Made by a program: the position numbers and the translations under genes. The notes under the pieces were generated by a model, which was not told where the DNA came from, ran no database searches, and saw only the letters and a program-made list of their open reading frames with translations. A stretch of DNA of 32,424 nucleotides from Gammaproteobacteria bacterium (GTDB lineage: Bacteria; Pseudomonadota; Gammaproteobacteria; Steroidobacterales; Steroidobacteraceae). Shown here piece after piece: positions 1 to 8,269 of the stretch. How positions within the stretch are numbered: position 1 is the first letter of the stretch; each line of letters starts with the position of its first letter. The DNA lies in the NCBI GenBank assembly GCA_028293725.1, contig JAQGOE010000101.1:1-32424 (forward strand). The letters run 5' to 3'.

Positions 1-1805
1 ATTCCCGCCGGATCGTGTACGCGAAAAACATTGAGCGCCGGCTGATTTACGAGTATGTCGCAAGTCTCAGATACGACACCCGCTACCGCACCGACGGCGT
101 TGCAAACCGCCGCGTGGCTGGGCACGACCAACTGAGCGCCCAGGCGACGCGCCACTTCCGGATAGAAGGCACCCGCCGGAGCACCAATGGCTATCAACGG
201 GACCGCCAAGCGGATTCGCGCATCGAGGAGTTGGGAAAAGCGGCGCCCGGCGACCACGTCGTCGAGCAACGCGCCCAGGGGGCCCCAACGTCCCTTGTTT
301 GATTCAACTCCGGGATCGTGAGCGAGCGTGCTTTCGAGGATTACGCGTGCGGCCTCCCGGACGACGTGCTGATAGGTTCGCTCGGCCAGCCCTTCGGGGG
401 TATCCCTCTCCGGTCGCGCGCGTGAATTGCGCTCTTCGGTGGTGAGTATCGTGGCGCCGAGCCGGGCAGCCTCGACGCTCCAGCCTTCCTGGCGACCGAG
501 CACATGCATCGCATCGGTGGGAGTGAATGAAGCAAGCGTCGCCAAACCCCGGTCTACCAGCCGCCGGATGGCATCGACACCGGTCGCCGTGCTGGCAACC
601 TCATTCACAGGCCGGGGCTCGATCGTGAGCGCCTGCCACACCCGCTCCTCGAGTCGATCCAGGTGGGTACCCGGATCACGTCCCGGGTTGCGGTACGCGA
701 AACAGCCCGCAAACTGGGGCAAGCGATCGGCGCAGGCGAGCTTGTGCAACGGTGTCAGAACCATCGGAAACTGATGCGCAAGGAGACTCAACGGCATCGT
801 CTTGCGCGGGCCGACTTTCAACCGGTGATCGCGATCGAAGTGCACCTCACTGTCGCCACCGAGACCGCAGGTGTGGACATCGATCGCCTCTACCATGGTG
901 CGCCAGCCGCCGATAACGGCACCTTCATCGCGAACCACGGGCCTACCGTCGGCGACGATCGCCACGTCCGTGGTCGTGCCGCCCATGTCAGCGACTGCAA
1001 AGTCCTGCAGCCCAGTCAGGAAGGAGGCGCCCACCACACTTGCCGCCGGCCCTGACAACACGGTCTCCACCGGATACTCGAGTGCGACGTCCGCTTTCAT
1101 CAAGGTCCCGTCGCCCTTGACGATCATGAGAGGCGCGGCGATACCCTCTCGTTCCAAAACACTTTCGAGTGCCCCCAGGAGGTGTCGGATGTGCGGGGTG
1201 AGCCGCGCATTCAACGCGGCGGTCAGTGCCCGCTTCGGTGCATCGAGCTTGGAGCTCAACTCGTGACTGCAAGTGACCGGCTTGCCGGACAGTGAACGAA
1301 TTCGGTCGCGCACTCTCTTTTCGTGGCTCGGATTGCGTACCGAGAACTGCGCGGCAACAGCAAATGCCTCGACCTTCGGTCCGAAAGCTTGTACCGCCGC
1401 GTCGATCGCCGCCTCATCGAGAGGCTCGGCCTCGACTCCGGTCGGATCGTGTCCCCCGCGCACGCGGACAATCCCTCCCTCCTCGGCCTTTAGCCCCGAG
1501 CGCTCGACCATCCCGTCGTCGAAACCGACGAGAATGGTACAGATCGGACTGAAGCGGTTCTCGACCACGGCATTGGTGGCGAGGGTGGTGGACACCGACA
1601 CCAAGGTGACATTCTCGCGCCGCACGCCTTCGGGAAGCGCATCGAGCACCGCTCGCAGCGCACTCTCAAGGCCAAGCGAAAGGTCCCAGTGGGTCGTCAG
1701 TGACTTCGCGCTCGCCAGGACGGTCCGCCGCGCTCCATCGAGCGCGACCGCGTCGGTAAAAGTGCCCCCGGTATCGAGCCCGAGCCAGATTTCCTGGGCG
1801 CGCAT
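1..1805 (-). CDS. HyuA-type hydantoinase/oxoprolinase subunit, C-terminus cut by window edge
   Basis: An open frame of 601 codons runs from an ATG at 1805 off the left edge. The N-terminus reads LGLDTGGTFTDAVALDG (about residues 8-24), the phosphate-binding start of the Hydant_A_N fold. A second ASKHA-type motif, ADMGGTTTDVAIV, follows about 260 residues later at the start of the Hydantoinase_A domain. Family members (HyuA, 5-oxoprolinase, acetone carboxylase beta subunit) couple ATP hydrolysis to opening of cyclic amides or to carboxylation. They usually have 680-720 residues and a HyuB partner, so roughly 100 residues and any partner gene lie outside the window. A 137-bp gap separates it from the upstream alpha/beta hydrolase gene on the same strand. 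No strong ribosome binding site is visible at the chosen ATG. The substrate cannot be told from sequence. Confidence 0.88.
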   Translation of the reverse strand, partial: MRAQEIWLGLDTGGTFTDAVALDGARRTVLASAKSLTTHWDLSLGLESALRAVLDALPEGVRRENVTLVSVSTTLATNAVVENRFSPICTILVGFDDGMVERSGLKAEEGGIVRVRGGHDPTGVEAEPLDEAAIDAAVQAFGPKVEAFAVAAQFSVRNPSHEKRVRDRIRSLSGKPVTCSHELSSKLDAPKRALTAALNARLTPHIRHLLGALESVLEREGIAAPLMIVKGDGTLMKADVALEYPVETVLSGPAASVVGASFLTGLQDFAVADMGGTTTDVAIVADGRPVVRDEGAVIGGWRTMVEAIDVHTCGLGGDSEVHFDRDHRLKVGPRKTMPLSLLAHQFPMVLTPLHKLACADRLPQFAGCFAYRNPGRDPGTHLDRLEERVWQALTIEPRPVNEVASTATGVDAIRRLVDRGLATLASFTPTDAMHVLGRQEGWSVEAARLGATILTTEERNSRARPERDTPEGLAERTYQHVVREAARVILESTLAHDPGVESNKGRWGPLGALLDDVVAGRRFSQLLDARIRLAVPLIAIGAPAGAFYPEVARRLGAQLVVPSHAAVCNAVGAVAGVVSETCDILVNQPALNVFRVHDPAG

Positions 1806-1942
1806 GTTGTCAGTCAAAATTCGCTCTCGCGGTAGCCCCTAGGTCGCTTGCCTTACGTCACGACGATCGGCCGACAGCGTGTGATGATTAGAGTGTGCCG
1901 GTCCAGATGCTCTTTTCCGATGGCGTCGAGCTCTACCGCATC

Positions 1943-2872
1943 CTACGCCAAGCCGTACGGAAGATTCGGAGAACCCACGATGCGCTCCCCCCTGCGCTCG
2001 CCACGCACGAAGGCGAGCACCGCCTCCATCACATCGGGTGCATCCAACACCCTGTGATGCCCGAGCCCTTGTGTCGTCAGGAGCCGCGCATTGTGCCAGT
2101 GGCGAGCATAGAGCTCACCCTCACCCCAAGGCACTTCGCGGTCATCCAGATCGTGCACGATCAAACAGGGGTGTCCTAACGCCGGAAGATATCGGCGAAC
2201 CTCCAAGTCCTGCACGTTGACCCCAGTAGTGCGCACATGCCAACCGAAGAACCGCTCGCGCAGATGCTCGCCGAGCCGTATATGACGCATGAAGCGTTCG
2301 GCTGGCGCCGCCATGTCAGCTGCCGGAGCGATCACGACAACGCGCTCGGCATGCCAGGTCTCTCCCTGTGCGAGCGTCACCGCGGTTCCCCCCAGGGAAT
2401 GCCCGACTGCCAGTGCGGCATTACCGTAGCGACGCCCAATCGCATGAATCGTGTTGATGAAGTCAGGCAGCGTGCACAACTCGCCGGTGCTGTAACCGTG
2501 CCCTGGTTGATCGAACGTGACTACGGCCAGGCCTGCCTGGCGCAGCCGTGCAACCCATGGTAGGAAACGCAGCCCGAAACTCGACCAACCATGCACCAGG
2601 AGGGCGTAGGGCTCCCGCGTAGGGTCGCCCCACACATAAGTAGCGATGGTCTGCTCTCCCGCCGTGATCTCGCACCGCTGCATTTCGGCATTCGCCTGGA
2701 CAGCGCGTGCGCGTGAGCGGCTGCTGCCATAGGGCGTAGCGAAAAGGCGGGCCGCCCACTCGACGGTCTGCCGCGGAGCGAAGCGTCCACCCAACACAAA
2801 TCCGACGCGCAATGCGACGAGTTTCAGCAGTTTGCTCGGGGGATGCTGACGGGATCGACCGTGCCGGATCAC
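1943..2872 (-). CDS. Alpha/beta hydrolase
   Basis: A 309-residue protein with the full alpha/beta hydrolase signature: oxyanion-hole HGW at 94-96, DQPGHG at 121-126, nucleophile elbow GHSLGG with Ser159, a probable acidic residue in HDLDDREVP (about Asp244) and a catalytic His in GLGHH (272-273). There is no signal peptide, so it is probably a cytoplasmic esterase or lipase-like enzyme. It starts with GTG at 2872, and the GTGA overlaps the tetR stop codon by 4 bp, so the two are translationally coupled. The adjacent TetR protein probably controls it. The N-terminal 60 residues are basic and not assigned to the fold. The substrate is unknown. Confidence 0.9.
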   Translation of the reverse strand: MIRHGRSRQHPPSKLLKLVALRVGFVLGGRFAPRQTVEWAARLFATPYGSSRSRARAVQANAEMQRCEITAGEQTIATYVWGDPTREPYALLVHGWSSFGLRFLPWVARLRQAGLAVVTFDQPGHGYSTGELCTLPDFINTIHAIGRRYGNAALAVGHSLGGTAVTLAQGETWHAERVVVIAPAADMAAPAERFMRHIRLGEHLRERFFGWHVRTTGVNVQDLEVRRYLPALGHPCLIVHDLDDREVPWGEGELYARHWHNARLLTTQGLGHHRVLDAPDVMEAVLAFVRGERRGERIVGSPNLPYGLA

Positions 2873-3495
2873 TGGCGTGCCGCCAGCGCATTGGGTTGAT
2901 AACTGGCGAGCAGCCTCGTGAGCGCCAGCTCGGTTCGGTGGCGAGCCTCCTCATAGCCAAACAGGCCAGCGTCATGATGGAGGCCTAACATCAGACTGTA
3001 GATTTCAAACGCGAGCTGCGTTGTGTCGGTGTCCGCTCTCAAGTGACCCACATCGACCGCCAACCGGATCGTCCGCCTGAGCTCATCACGCCAACCCGCC
3101 TGTTGATGCAGCACGTGCTCGCGGATCGCTCCGTCGCGACGGCCGTCGTACTCCACCGCAGCGCTGAGTAAAACGCAGCCGGTTCGATGAACGCGCGACC
3201 ATTCACACCATCGCTCGGTCATCTTGCGCAGCCGCGGCAGCCCACGGGGTTCGCGCAGAGCAGGGGCTCTGACGAACTCCATAAAATGGGCCCCCACCGA
3301 CTCGAGCAGCGCCAACTGCAACTGTTCCCGGGAGCCGAAATGCGCGAACACCCCGCTCTTGGACATCCCGGCGCTCATCGCCACGGTCCCGATCGATAGC
3401 CCCTCCAGCCCGGCCTCCCGCGCTAGCTCATACGCCCGCGCGAGGATCAATTCCCGGGTGGCAACGCCTTTCTCAGTGATCGTGCTGGGTACCAT
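2869..3495 (-). CDS. TetR/AcrR family transcriptional regulator
   Basis: A 208-residue protein. The N-terminal TetR helix-turn-helix spans about residues 12-58, with recognition region MSAGMSKSGVFAHFGSREQL. The C-terminal ligand domain is helical, typical of the AcrR group. It is the first gene of a two-gene operon with the alpha/beta hydrolase. A near-perfect 22-bp inverted repeat begins 10 bp upstream of its ATG (3505-3526), the usual arrangement for an autorepressor. Its target is therefore probably its own operon. The effector is unknown but may be a substrate of the coupled hydrolase. Confidence 0.93.
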   Translation of the reverse strand: MVPSTITEKGVATRELILARAYELAREAGLEGLSIGTVAMSAGMSKSGVFAHFGSREQLQLALLESVGAHFMEFVRAPALREPRGLPRLRKMTERWCEWSRVHRTGCVLLSAAVEYDGRRDGAIREHVLHQQAGWRDELRRTIRLAVDVGHLRADTDTTQLAFEIYSLMLGLHHDAGLFGYEEARHRTELALTRLLASYQPNALAARQ

Positions 3496-3504
3496 GACGC
3501 CAAA

Positions 3505-3526
3505 ATAGCACGACCGTTCGTTCTAT
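3505..3526. promoter_or_regulatory. Candidate TetR operator (22-bp inverted repeat)
   Basis: The half-sites ATAGCACGACC and GTTCGTTCTAT (plus strand) are reverse complements at 9 of 11 positions, giving a 22-bp dyad centred between 3515 and 3516. It lies just upstream of the tetR start codon. Its length, symmetry and place are those of an autoregulatory TetR operator. No second copy was noticed near the neighbouring genes. Confidence 0.7.
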
Positions 3527-3554
3527 TTCCAGCTTCTTCAGTCAGAGCCACGGC

Positions 3555-4478
3555 TCACGTGTCCCGGCACACGAGTACGATCTTCCCTGCGCCACCTTTT
3601 TGCGCCAATACGTGCGCGTCGCTCGCATCGCGAAGCGGCAGCCGGCGACTGATAGGCAACAGAAATTTCCCATCACGGATGTCATCGGCAAACTCCCGGA
3701 CCTTCGATGCGTCGGGACGGCCGAACACCCGAGTGACGGTAACCGTCGGGTTCCGTTCAGGCACACCGTCGGGAAGCACCGACGCATAGCCAAAGTTTCC
3801 GCCATTCTTCACTTTGCCAAACAGTTTTGCGGCCGTTTCGCCCCCTACCGTATCGGCAACGCAGTCCACCATCGCAAGACCGGCGATCGATGAATCGTCG
3901 TCAATGGCTACGGTATCCGACACCCCGAGGGTCCGCGCCTCCGGCAACTGCTTGGTGCGGACGCCCGCAATAACCTTCAGCCCGAGTTTCTTAGCGGCAT
4001 GCACGGCGGACCGCCCCACGCTTCCCACCGCCCCGCTCACTAGAATCGTCTGCCCAGATTGAGCGCGAGCCGCCAGCCGTACGAGTTGTTCACCTGTCAA
4101 CGTTACAAGCGGTATCGCTGCGGAATCGACTAAGTTCAACCCGTCAGGCAAATGCGTGAGGATCGCGCCTTCTACGACCACGAGCTCAGCGTAGGTGGCA
4201 TCGGCCAATGCCAACACACGATCCCCCGGTTTGAAAGAGCGGATGTTCCGCCCCACGGCCCGCACCACCCCACTCACGTCCTTGCCGAGAATGGCTGGTA
4301 GCTTGAGAGGGAAATCCTTTTGCCGCGCCCCCGATCGTATTTTCCAGTCAATGGGATTCACGCTGGCCGCCGCGGCCTCGACCAGTACAGAGTCGTCGCT
4401 CAGCGTGGGCTCGGGCGCATCGTCCTCATACTTCAGGTTTTCAGGACCACCGTATTCGTACAATCGAACTGATTTCAC
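3555..4478 (-). CDS. Zinc-independent NADP-dependent oxidoreductase, MDR/quinone oxidoreductase family
   Basis: A 307-residue protein with an N-terminal GroES-like domain (about 1-125, with SVNPIDWKIRSG and KPGDRVLAL) and a Rossmann nucleotide-binding domain whose glycine motif is SGAVGSVGR (148-156). The structural and catalytic zinc cysteines of alcohol dehydrogenases are absent, so it belongs to the quinone oxidoreductase-like medium-chain dehydrogenases. The GTG start at 4478 has a GGGAG ribosome binding site six bases upstream and lies one base past the hexosaminidase stop codon, so it is the last gene of the receptor-permease-hexosaminidase operon. A role in sugar-acid metabolism is possible but not shown; it may be a passenger. 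Confidence 0.9.
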   Translation of the reverse strand: MKSVRLYEYGGPENLKYEDDAPEPTLSDDSVLVEAAAASVNPIDWKIRSGARQKDFPLKLPAILGKDVSGVVRAVGRNIRSFKPGDRVLALADATYAELVVVEGAILTHLPDGLNLVDSAAIPLVTLTGEQLVRLAARAQSGQTILVSGAVGSVGRSAVHAAKKLGLKVIAGVRTKQLPEARTLGVSDTVAIDDDSSIAGLAMVDCVADTVGGETAAKLFGKVKNGGNFGYASVLPDGVPERNPTVTVTRVFGRPDASKVREFADDIRDGKFLLPISRRLPLRDASDAHVLAQKGGAGKIVLVCRDT

Positions 4479-4479
4479 T

Positions 4480-6804
4480 TCACTCTCCCAGACGTTTATG
4501 GCTTGGACCCGCGCCGAAGCTCGCCAGTTTCACCTCTCCGATGGCGTAAAGCGGGCCGTTCGTAGGGGCGGTGAAAATCAAGCACAGGTCATGCTCCCCG
4601 AGCGTAGACGGGATCGCGGTCTCAACGCTCTGACGAGCCTCGCTCATAGCCGGATCAGGCAGAACGATACGTGCCATCTCCGGGCCGCTTTCGCAGTGGT
4701 CCTGATAAACCGCCAGCTCGCCGAAGCGCGTCTGCGCCGGATAAGACTTCACCTGGTTTTTACGATTGGCCAAAGCAAAGTTGCGCGCCAGGCGCGCGAT
4801 ATCGAATCTCAGGGTCGTCACGCCGCTCAACAACGCTTTGGGATAGATATAACAGCCATGCAACAGGTCCACATCGTACACCGGCGCGATGGCAGGCGAG
4901 TTTGGAGTCAGCGGAAGGCGTAGACGCAAATTGTCGCCTCGGCATGGCTCGAGCTGACTGGAGGAGCGGGTCAGCAGAGTGTTGGCAGTGAACTCGTAAG
5001 TGCGCACTGCTGCCAGCAGTAAGCCGTCATCGCTGAAGGCTGCGGCCCTGATCAACGTGCCCAGCTTGAGCGCGAGGGGCGCCGTGTACAGTTTTGCCCG
5101 TTGGTCCGGCTCCGACCCGTCGAGCGTATAGCGGATGGTGCCAAACGCCGTCTGATTGACGAGCATCAGGGCACCTCCCCCGTTTTCTACAGCGGCGTTG
5201 CGCCCGCCCACCACCTCGAAGTCAACGGCGAATGCGGAATCGGCAGCGGCAATGGCCTGCCGGCGATAACGCTGCATCTGGGCAGGAAGGCGTTTGAGAA
5301 ATCCAGCCCAACTCATACGGGAGGGCTGGGTCCAAACCGATTCCGACAAAGCATCAACGCGAGGAAAGGCGGCGTGCTGGAGGTACCAATCCGATAGCAG
5401 GTATTCGCTCCACAGACTGCCTTGCCCACCCAAAACGTGGCGTCCTTCCTCGGTACTCAATACCGTCGGCATGACATCGAAGTTGTATACCTGCGACAGG
5501 GGGGCGATGGTCAGGCGTCCCGCAGGTTCATCATCCCGACGACTTTGAAGGTTATCGAAATACAGTGTCGGGGCAGGCGCCAACACAACGTCATGGCCGA
5601 GCCGCGCCGCGGTAATGGCGCCTTGTGTACCGCGCCAACTCATCACTGTTGCGCTCGGGGGTACACCGCCCTCGAGGATTTCATCCCATCCGACCATGGT
5701 GCGGCCGTGTTCGGCGAGATACGACCCGATCTGGTCCATGAACCAGCTTTGCATCGAGTCCTCATCGGCGATGCCCAGGGCTTTCATCTGGGCCTGGATG
5801 GCCGGCGCGGCTCTCCATTGGTCCTTGATCGCCTCGTCCCCACCGAGATGGATGTACTTGCCGGGGAACAGGGCCAGGATTTCGTCAATGACGTTTTTGA
5901 CGAACGTCAGGCTCTCCGCGTTGGTGTTGTAGAGGAAAAGATTCACGCCCCAGTCGCTCGACACTGCGGGCTTATCGCCGGTTACGCTGAGTTCAGGGTG
6001 GGCAGCGATAACGGCCTGCGCGTGCCCGGGCATGTCGATTTCCGGCACGACGGCGATGTAGCGCGCAGCCGCAAAGGCCACGATTTCACGGATGTCCGCC
6101 TGCGTATAAAACCCGCCATACACACCGGTCTCACTGCCCGGGCCGCCGTTCGATGGCGGCGTGCGCCAGGCGCCGATCTTTGTCAGTTCCGGATATCGTT
6201 TGATCTCGATACGCCAGCCTTGATCGTCGGTGAGACGCAGATGGAGTACATTGAGCTTGTGCTGCCCCATCTGCTCGATGATCGTCTTGACATCCGCAAC
6301 GGGCAGGAAATGACGCGACGGGTCGAGCATCAACCCTCTCCACTTGAAACGCGGAAAGTCCTCGATGTGCACGCCTGCCAGGCGCACGCTCGAACTATGC
6401 GCCGCGCCTGCGGACAGCAATTGCGCCGCAGTCATGGCGCCGTAGTAAAGACCCGCTTCGGCGCGCGCGACGATTCGTATGCCGTTGGCGTCTACGTCCA
6501 GCGTGTAGCCTTCAGTATCGGCCACAGGGGCCGCTGCGGACACAACAAGCGCAATGCCGGCGCGCTCGCAGCCACGTGTTTTGAGATCGAGTCCCTGCAC
6601 TGCTTTGAGCGTAGATTGCAGGCGCTCCGCCACTTTACCGGCCACACCGTTAGCGCAAATGGGCGTTTGGCCGTCAACGGTGAAGGCGCCGGATGCCGAG
6701 GCAACCTGTGCGGGCCACGGAATGAGTGTCGGCTCAGTTGCCCTCGCCAGGCCGGAGGCAAACAGGACGACTCCCGCTAAACAGCAAATCCAACTTCGCC
6801 GCAT
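4480..6804 (-). CDS. Secreted beta-N-acetylhexosaminidase, GH20
   Basis: A 774-residue protein with a Sec signal peptide (cleavage near ARA, residues 20-22). The order is a GH20b N-terminal domain (about 25-150), the GH20 barrel beginning at FKWRGLMLDPSRHF (153-166), and the catalytic pair Asp323-Glu324 in HLGGDEA, which act in substrate-assisted hydrolysis of terminal GlcNAc. VPEIDMPGHAQ (253-263) is another family signature. A chitobiase C-terminal stretch with YTLDGSEPD follows. The last ~160 residues, with several cysteines, are not assigned to a domain. The ATG has GGGGAG five bases upstream and lies 21 bp after gntP. It probably acts in the periplasm on chito-oligosaccharides, releasing GlcNAc and the reducing-end residue, which may be oxidised GlcNAc1A here. 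Confidence 0.95.
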   Translation of the reverse strand: MRRSWICCLAGVVLFASGLARATEPTLIPWPAQVASASGAFTVDGQTPICANGVAGKVAERLQSTLKAVQGLDLKTRGCERAGIALVVSAAAPVADTEGYTLDVDANGIRIVARAEAGLYYGAMTAAQLLSAGAAHSSSVRLAGVHIEDFPRFKWRGLMLDPSRHFLPVADVKTIIEQMGQHKLNVLHLRLTDDQGWRIEIKRYPELTKIGAWRTPPSNGGPGSETGVYGGFYTQADIREIVAFAAARYIAVVPEIDMPGHAQAVIAAHPELSVTGDKPAVSSDWGVNLFLYNTNAESLTFVKNVIDEILALFPGKYIHLGGDEAIKDQWRAAPAIQAQMKALGIADEDSMQSWFMDQIGSYLAEHGRTMVGWDEILEGGVPPSATVMSWRGTQGAITAARLGHDVVLAPAPTLYFDNLQSRRDDEPAGRLTIAPLSQVYNFDVMPTVLSTEEGRHVLGGQGSLWSEYLLSDWYLQHAAFPRVDALSESVWTQPSRMSWAGFLKRLPAQMQRYRRQAIAAADSAFAVDFEVVGGRNAAVENGGGALMLVNQTAFGTIRYTLDGSEPDQRAKLYTAPLALKLGTLIRAAAFSDDGLLLAAVRTYEFTANTLLTRSSSQLEPCRGDNLRLRLPLTPNSPAIAPVYDVDLLHGCYIYPKALLSGVTTLRFDIARLARNFALANRKNQVKSYPAQTRFGELAVYQDHCESGPEMARIVLPDPAMSEARQSVETAIPSTLGEHDLCLIFTAPTNGPLYAIGEVKLASFGAGPSHKRLGE

Positions 6805-6825
6805 GAATTCTCCCCTGACTTCCGA

Positions 6826-8232
6826 TCACGGCCTGCCGAACAGGGGCAGCAGCAGATTCAGGCCCAGAACGCACAACAGCCCGACGCTGCCGGCCAGGCT
6901 TTCCATGAGCGTCCAGGAACGGAAAGTGTCCTGGAGATTGAGGTTGAAGTATTCCTTGAACAACCAGAACCCGGCGTCGTTGACGTGTGAGCACATCAGG
7001 CTGCCGGCACCGATCGACAACACCATCAGGTTGGGGTCCACATGGCCGGCAGCAACAATCGGCACCATGATGCTCGCGGCGGTCAGCCCAGCTATGGTAG
7101 CGGACCCCAGGGCTATTCGAATGGCCATGGCAATGAGCCACCCGAGTATCAGCGGCTGCAGGGGAACGGTCTGCAGCCAGCCGGCAAGCTGCGCACTGAC
7201 GCCACTGTCAACGAACACCTGCTTCAAGGCGCCGGCACCCGCCAGTATCAACAGTATGGCGGAAACATCCTTCAAGGACGCACCGTACGCGTGCATGAGG
7301 GCTTTGAGGTCCATGCCACCCGCTACACCCAGGCTGAATGTCGCGTAAATCAGGGACATCAGCAGGACTACGGTTGGCTGGCCAACGAAAGCAACAGCCG
7401 CCTCGAACCGCGGCGATCCGTGTGGAACGTAAGCAATCGCGGTAGCCGCGGTGATCAACGCCACGGGCAGAAGCGCGGTAAAACAACTGTTGAACGGTCC
7501 CGGCAATTTCTCTTCCGGCCGACTGTATTCCGTAAACGAGGCCGGAGATTGTCCCAGCGCCTGAGCGCCAGTCTGCGGTGCAATGCCCTTCAGTGTCAGT
7601 GCCAGCATGGGCCCCGCGATCATCAGGGCTACGCCACCCACGATCAGCCCGTAAATCAACGTCAGCCCAATGTCTGCTCCAAAGAGCTTGAGCAGCGCGA
7701 TGGGCGCCGGATGGGGCGGCAGAAAGCCATGCGCTATGGAAAGGCCACACACGAGCGGAATGCCGAGATGCACGGCGGGTAATTTCGTGCGTGTGCCGAG
7801 AGAAAATATCAAGGGAACCAGGACGACAAAACCAACACTATAAAAGAGCGGGATGCCGACGATCAGGCCGGTCAGGGCCATGGCGATCAGGATGAACCTG
7901 TCGCCGACTGCACCGATGAGTGCTTTGGAGATGCTCCGGGCTGCGCCGCTGTCGGCGATTATCCTGCCGAACATCGCTCCAAAGCAGATGATCGCGGTCA
8001 ACCCGCCCAGCATATCCCCGACCCCGCGCTCCAACGACTTGCCGATGTCGTTCAGCGGCATGCCGAAACAGAGCGCTCCGGTCAGGGCGATAACAATAAA
8101 CGCGGCAAAAGGCGGTACCCGACCCCACCCGATGAGAAGAATCAGTAAGGCGATCAGAAGAACAACGGCAAGAACGGTCAAGGCACGTAGATCCCCGCCG
8201 CTATGCAGGCCTGGATCGATCCAGGTGACCAT
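6826..8232 (-). CDS. GntP family gluconate/organic acid:H+ symporter
   Basis: A 468-residue, very hydrophobic protein with about 12 membrane segments. Family signatures include the GFLPPHPAP loop, IPLFYSVGFVVLVPL, and near the C-terminus GAGSLMCSHVNDAGFW with FKEYF. GntP proteins import gluconate and related sugar acids, and also D-serine (DsdX). In this operon (outer-membrane receptor upstream, hexosaminidase downstream) a 2-acetamido sugar acid or an N-acyl-D-amino acid is a reasonable cargo. The ATG at 8232 lies inside the 3' arm of an 11-bp inverted repeat, and the nearest good Shine-Dalgarno (AGGAG, 8259-8263) is 26 bases upstream, so the start or its control is unusual. A TTG further in, just before the first membrane helix, is an alternative. 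Confidence 0.94.
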   Translation of the reverse strand: MVTWIDPGLHSGGDLRALTVLAVVLLIALLILLIGWGRVPPFAAFIVIALTGALCFGMPLNDIGKSLERGVGDMLGGLTAIICFGAMFGRIIADSGAARSISKALIGAVGDRFILIAMALTGLIVGIPLFYSVGFVVLVPLIFSLGTRTKLPAVHLGIPLVCGLSIAHGFLPPHPAPIALLKLFGADIGLTLIYGLIVGGVALMIAGPMLALTLKGIAPQTGAQALGQSPASFTEYSRPEEKLPGPFNSCFTALLPVALITAATAIAYVPHGSPRFEAAVAFVGQPTVVLLMSLIYATFSLGVAGGMDLKALMHAYGASLKDVSAILLILAGAGALKQVFVDSGVSAQLAGWLQTVPLQPLILGWLIAMAIRIALGSATIAGLTAASIMVPIVAAGHVDPNLMVLSIGAGSLMCSHVNDAGFWLFKEYFNLNLQDTFRSWTLMESLAGSVGLLCVLGLNLLLPLFGRP

Positions 8233-8257
8233 CCAACGTACATCGAATGGTCACCTG
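8210..8257 (-). promoter_or_regulatory. Two overlapping inverted repeats over the gntP start codon
   Basis: On the minus strand CAGGTGACCAT (8257-8247) and ATGGTCACCTG (8232-8222) form a perfect 11-bp inverted repeat with a 14-base loop; the first three bases of the second arm are the gntP start codon. It overlaps a perfect 16-bp palindrome, CCTGGATCGATCCAGG (8210-8225), which could fold as a 6-bp stem with a TCGA loop. The two share bases 8222-8225 and cannot form together in RNA. This could be a translational control structure between the receptor and permease genes, or a protein-binding dyad in DNA. Confidence 0.55.
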
Positions 8258-8269
8258 TCTCCTGTCACG

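Noticed and set aside
5422..6780. A 452-codon plus-strand open frame opposite the hexosaminidase gene
   Set aside because: It is the antisense of a GH20 gene with clear catalytic motifs; in GC-rich DNA such antisense frames arise by codon bias. It has no recognisable domain and is rich in Arg, Gly and Ala.
8210..8225. Restriction-site-like 16-bp palindrome as an insertion target or attachment site
   Set aside because: No mobile element, integrase or flanking duplication is near; overlap with the gntP start codon favours a regulatory or chance origin.
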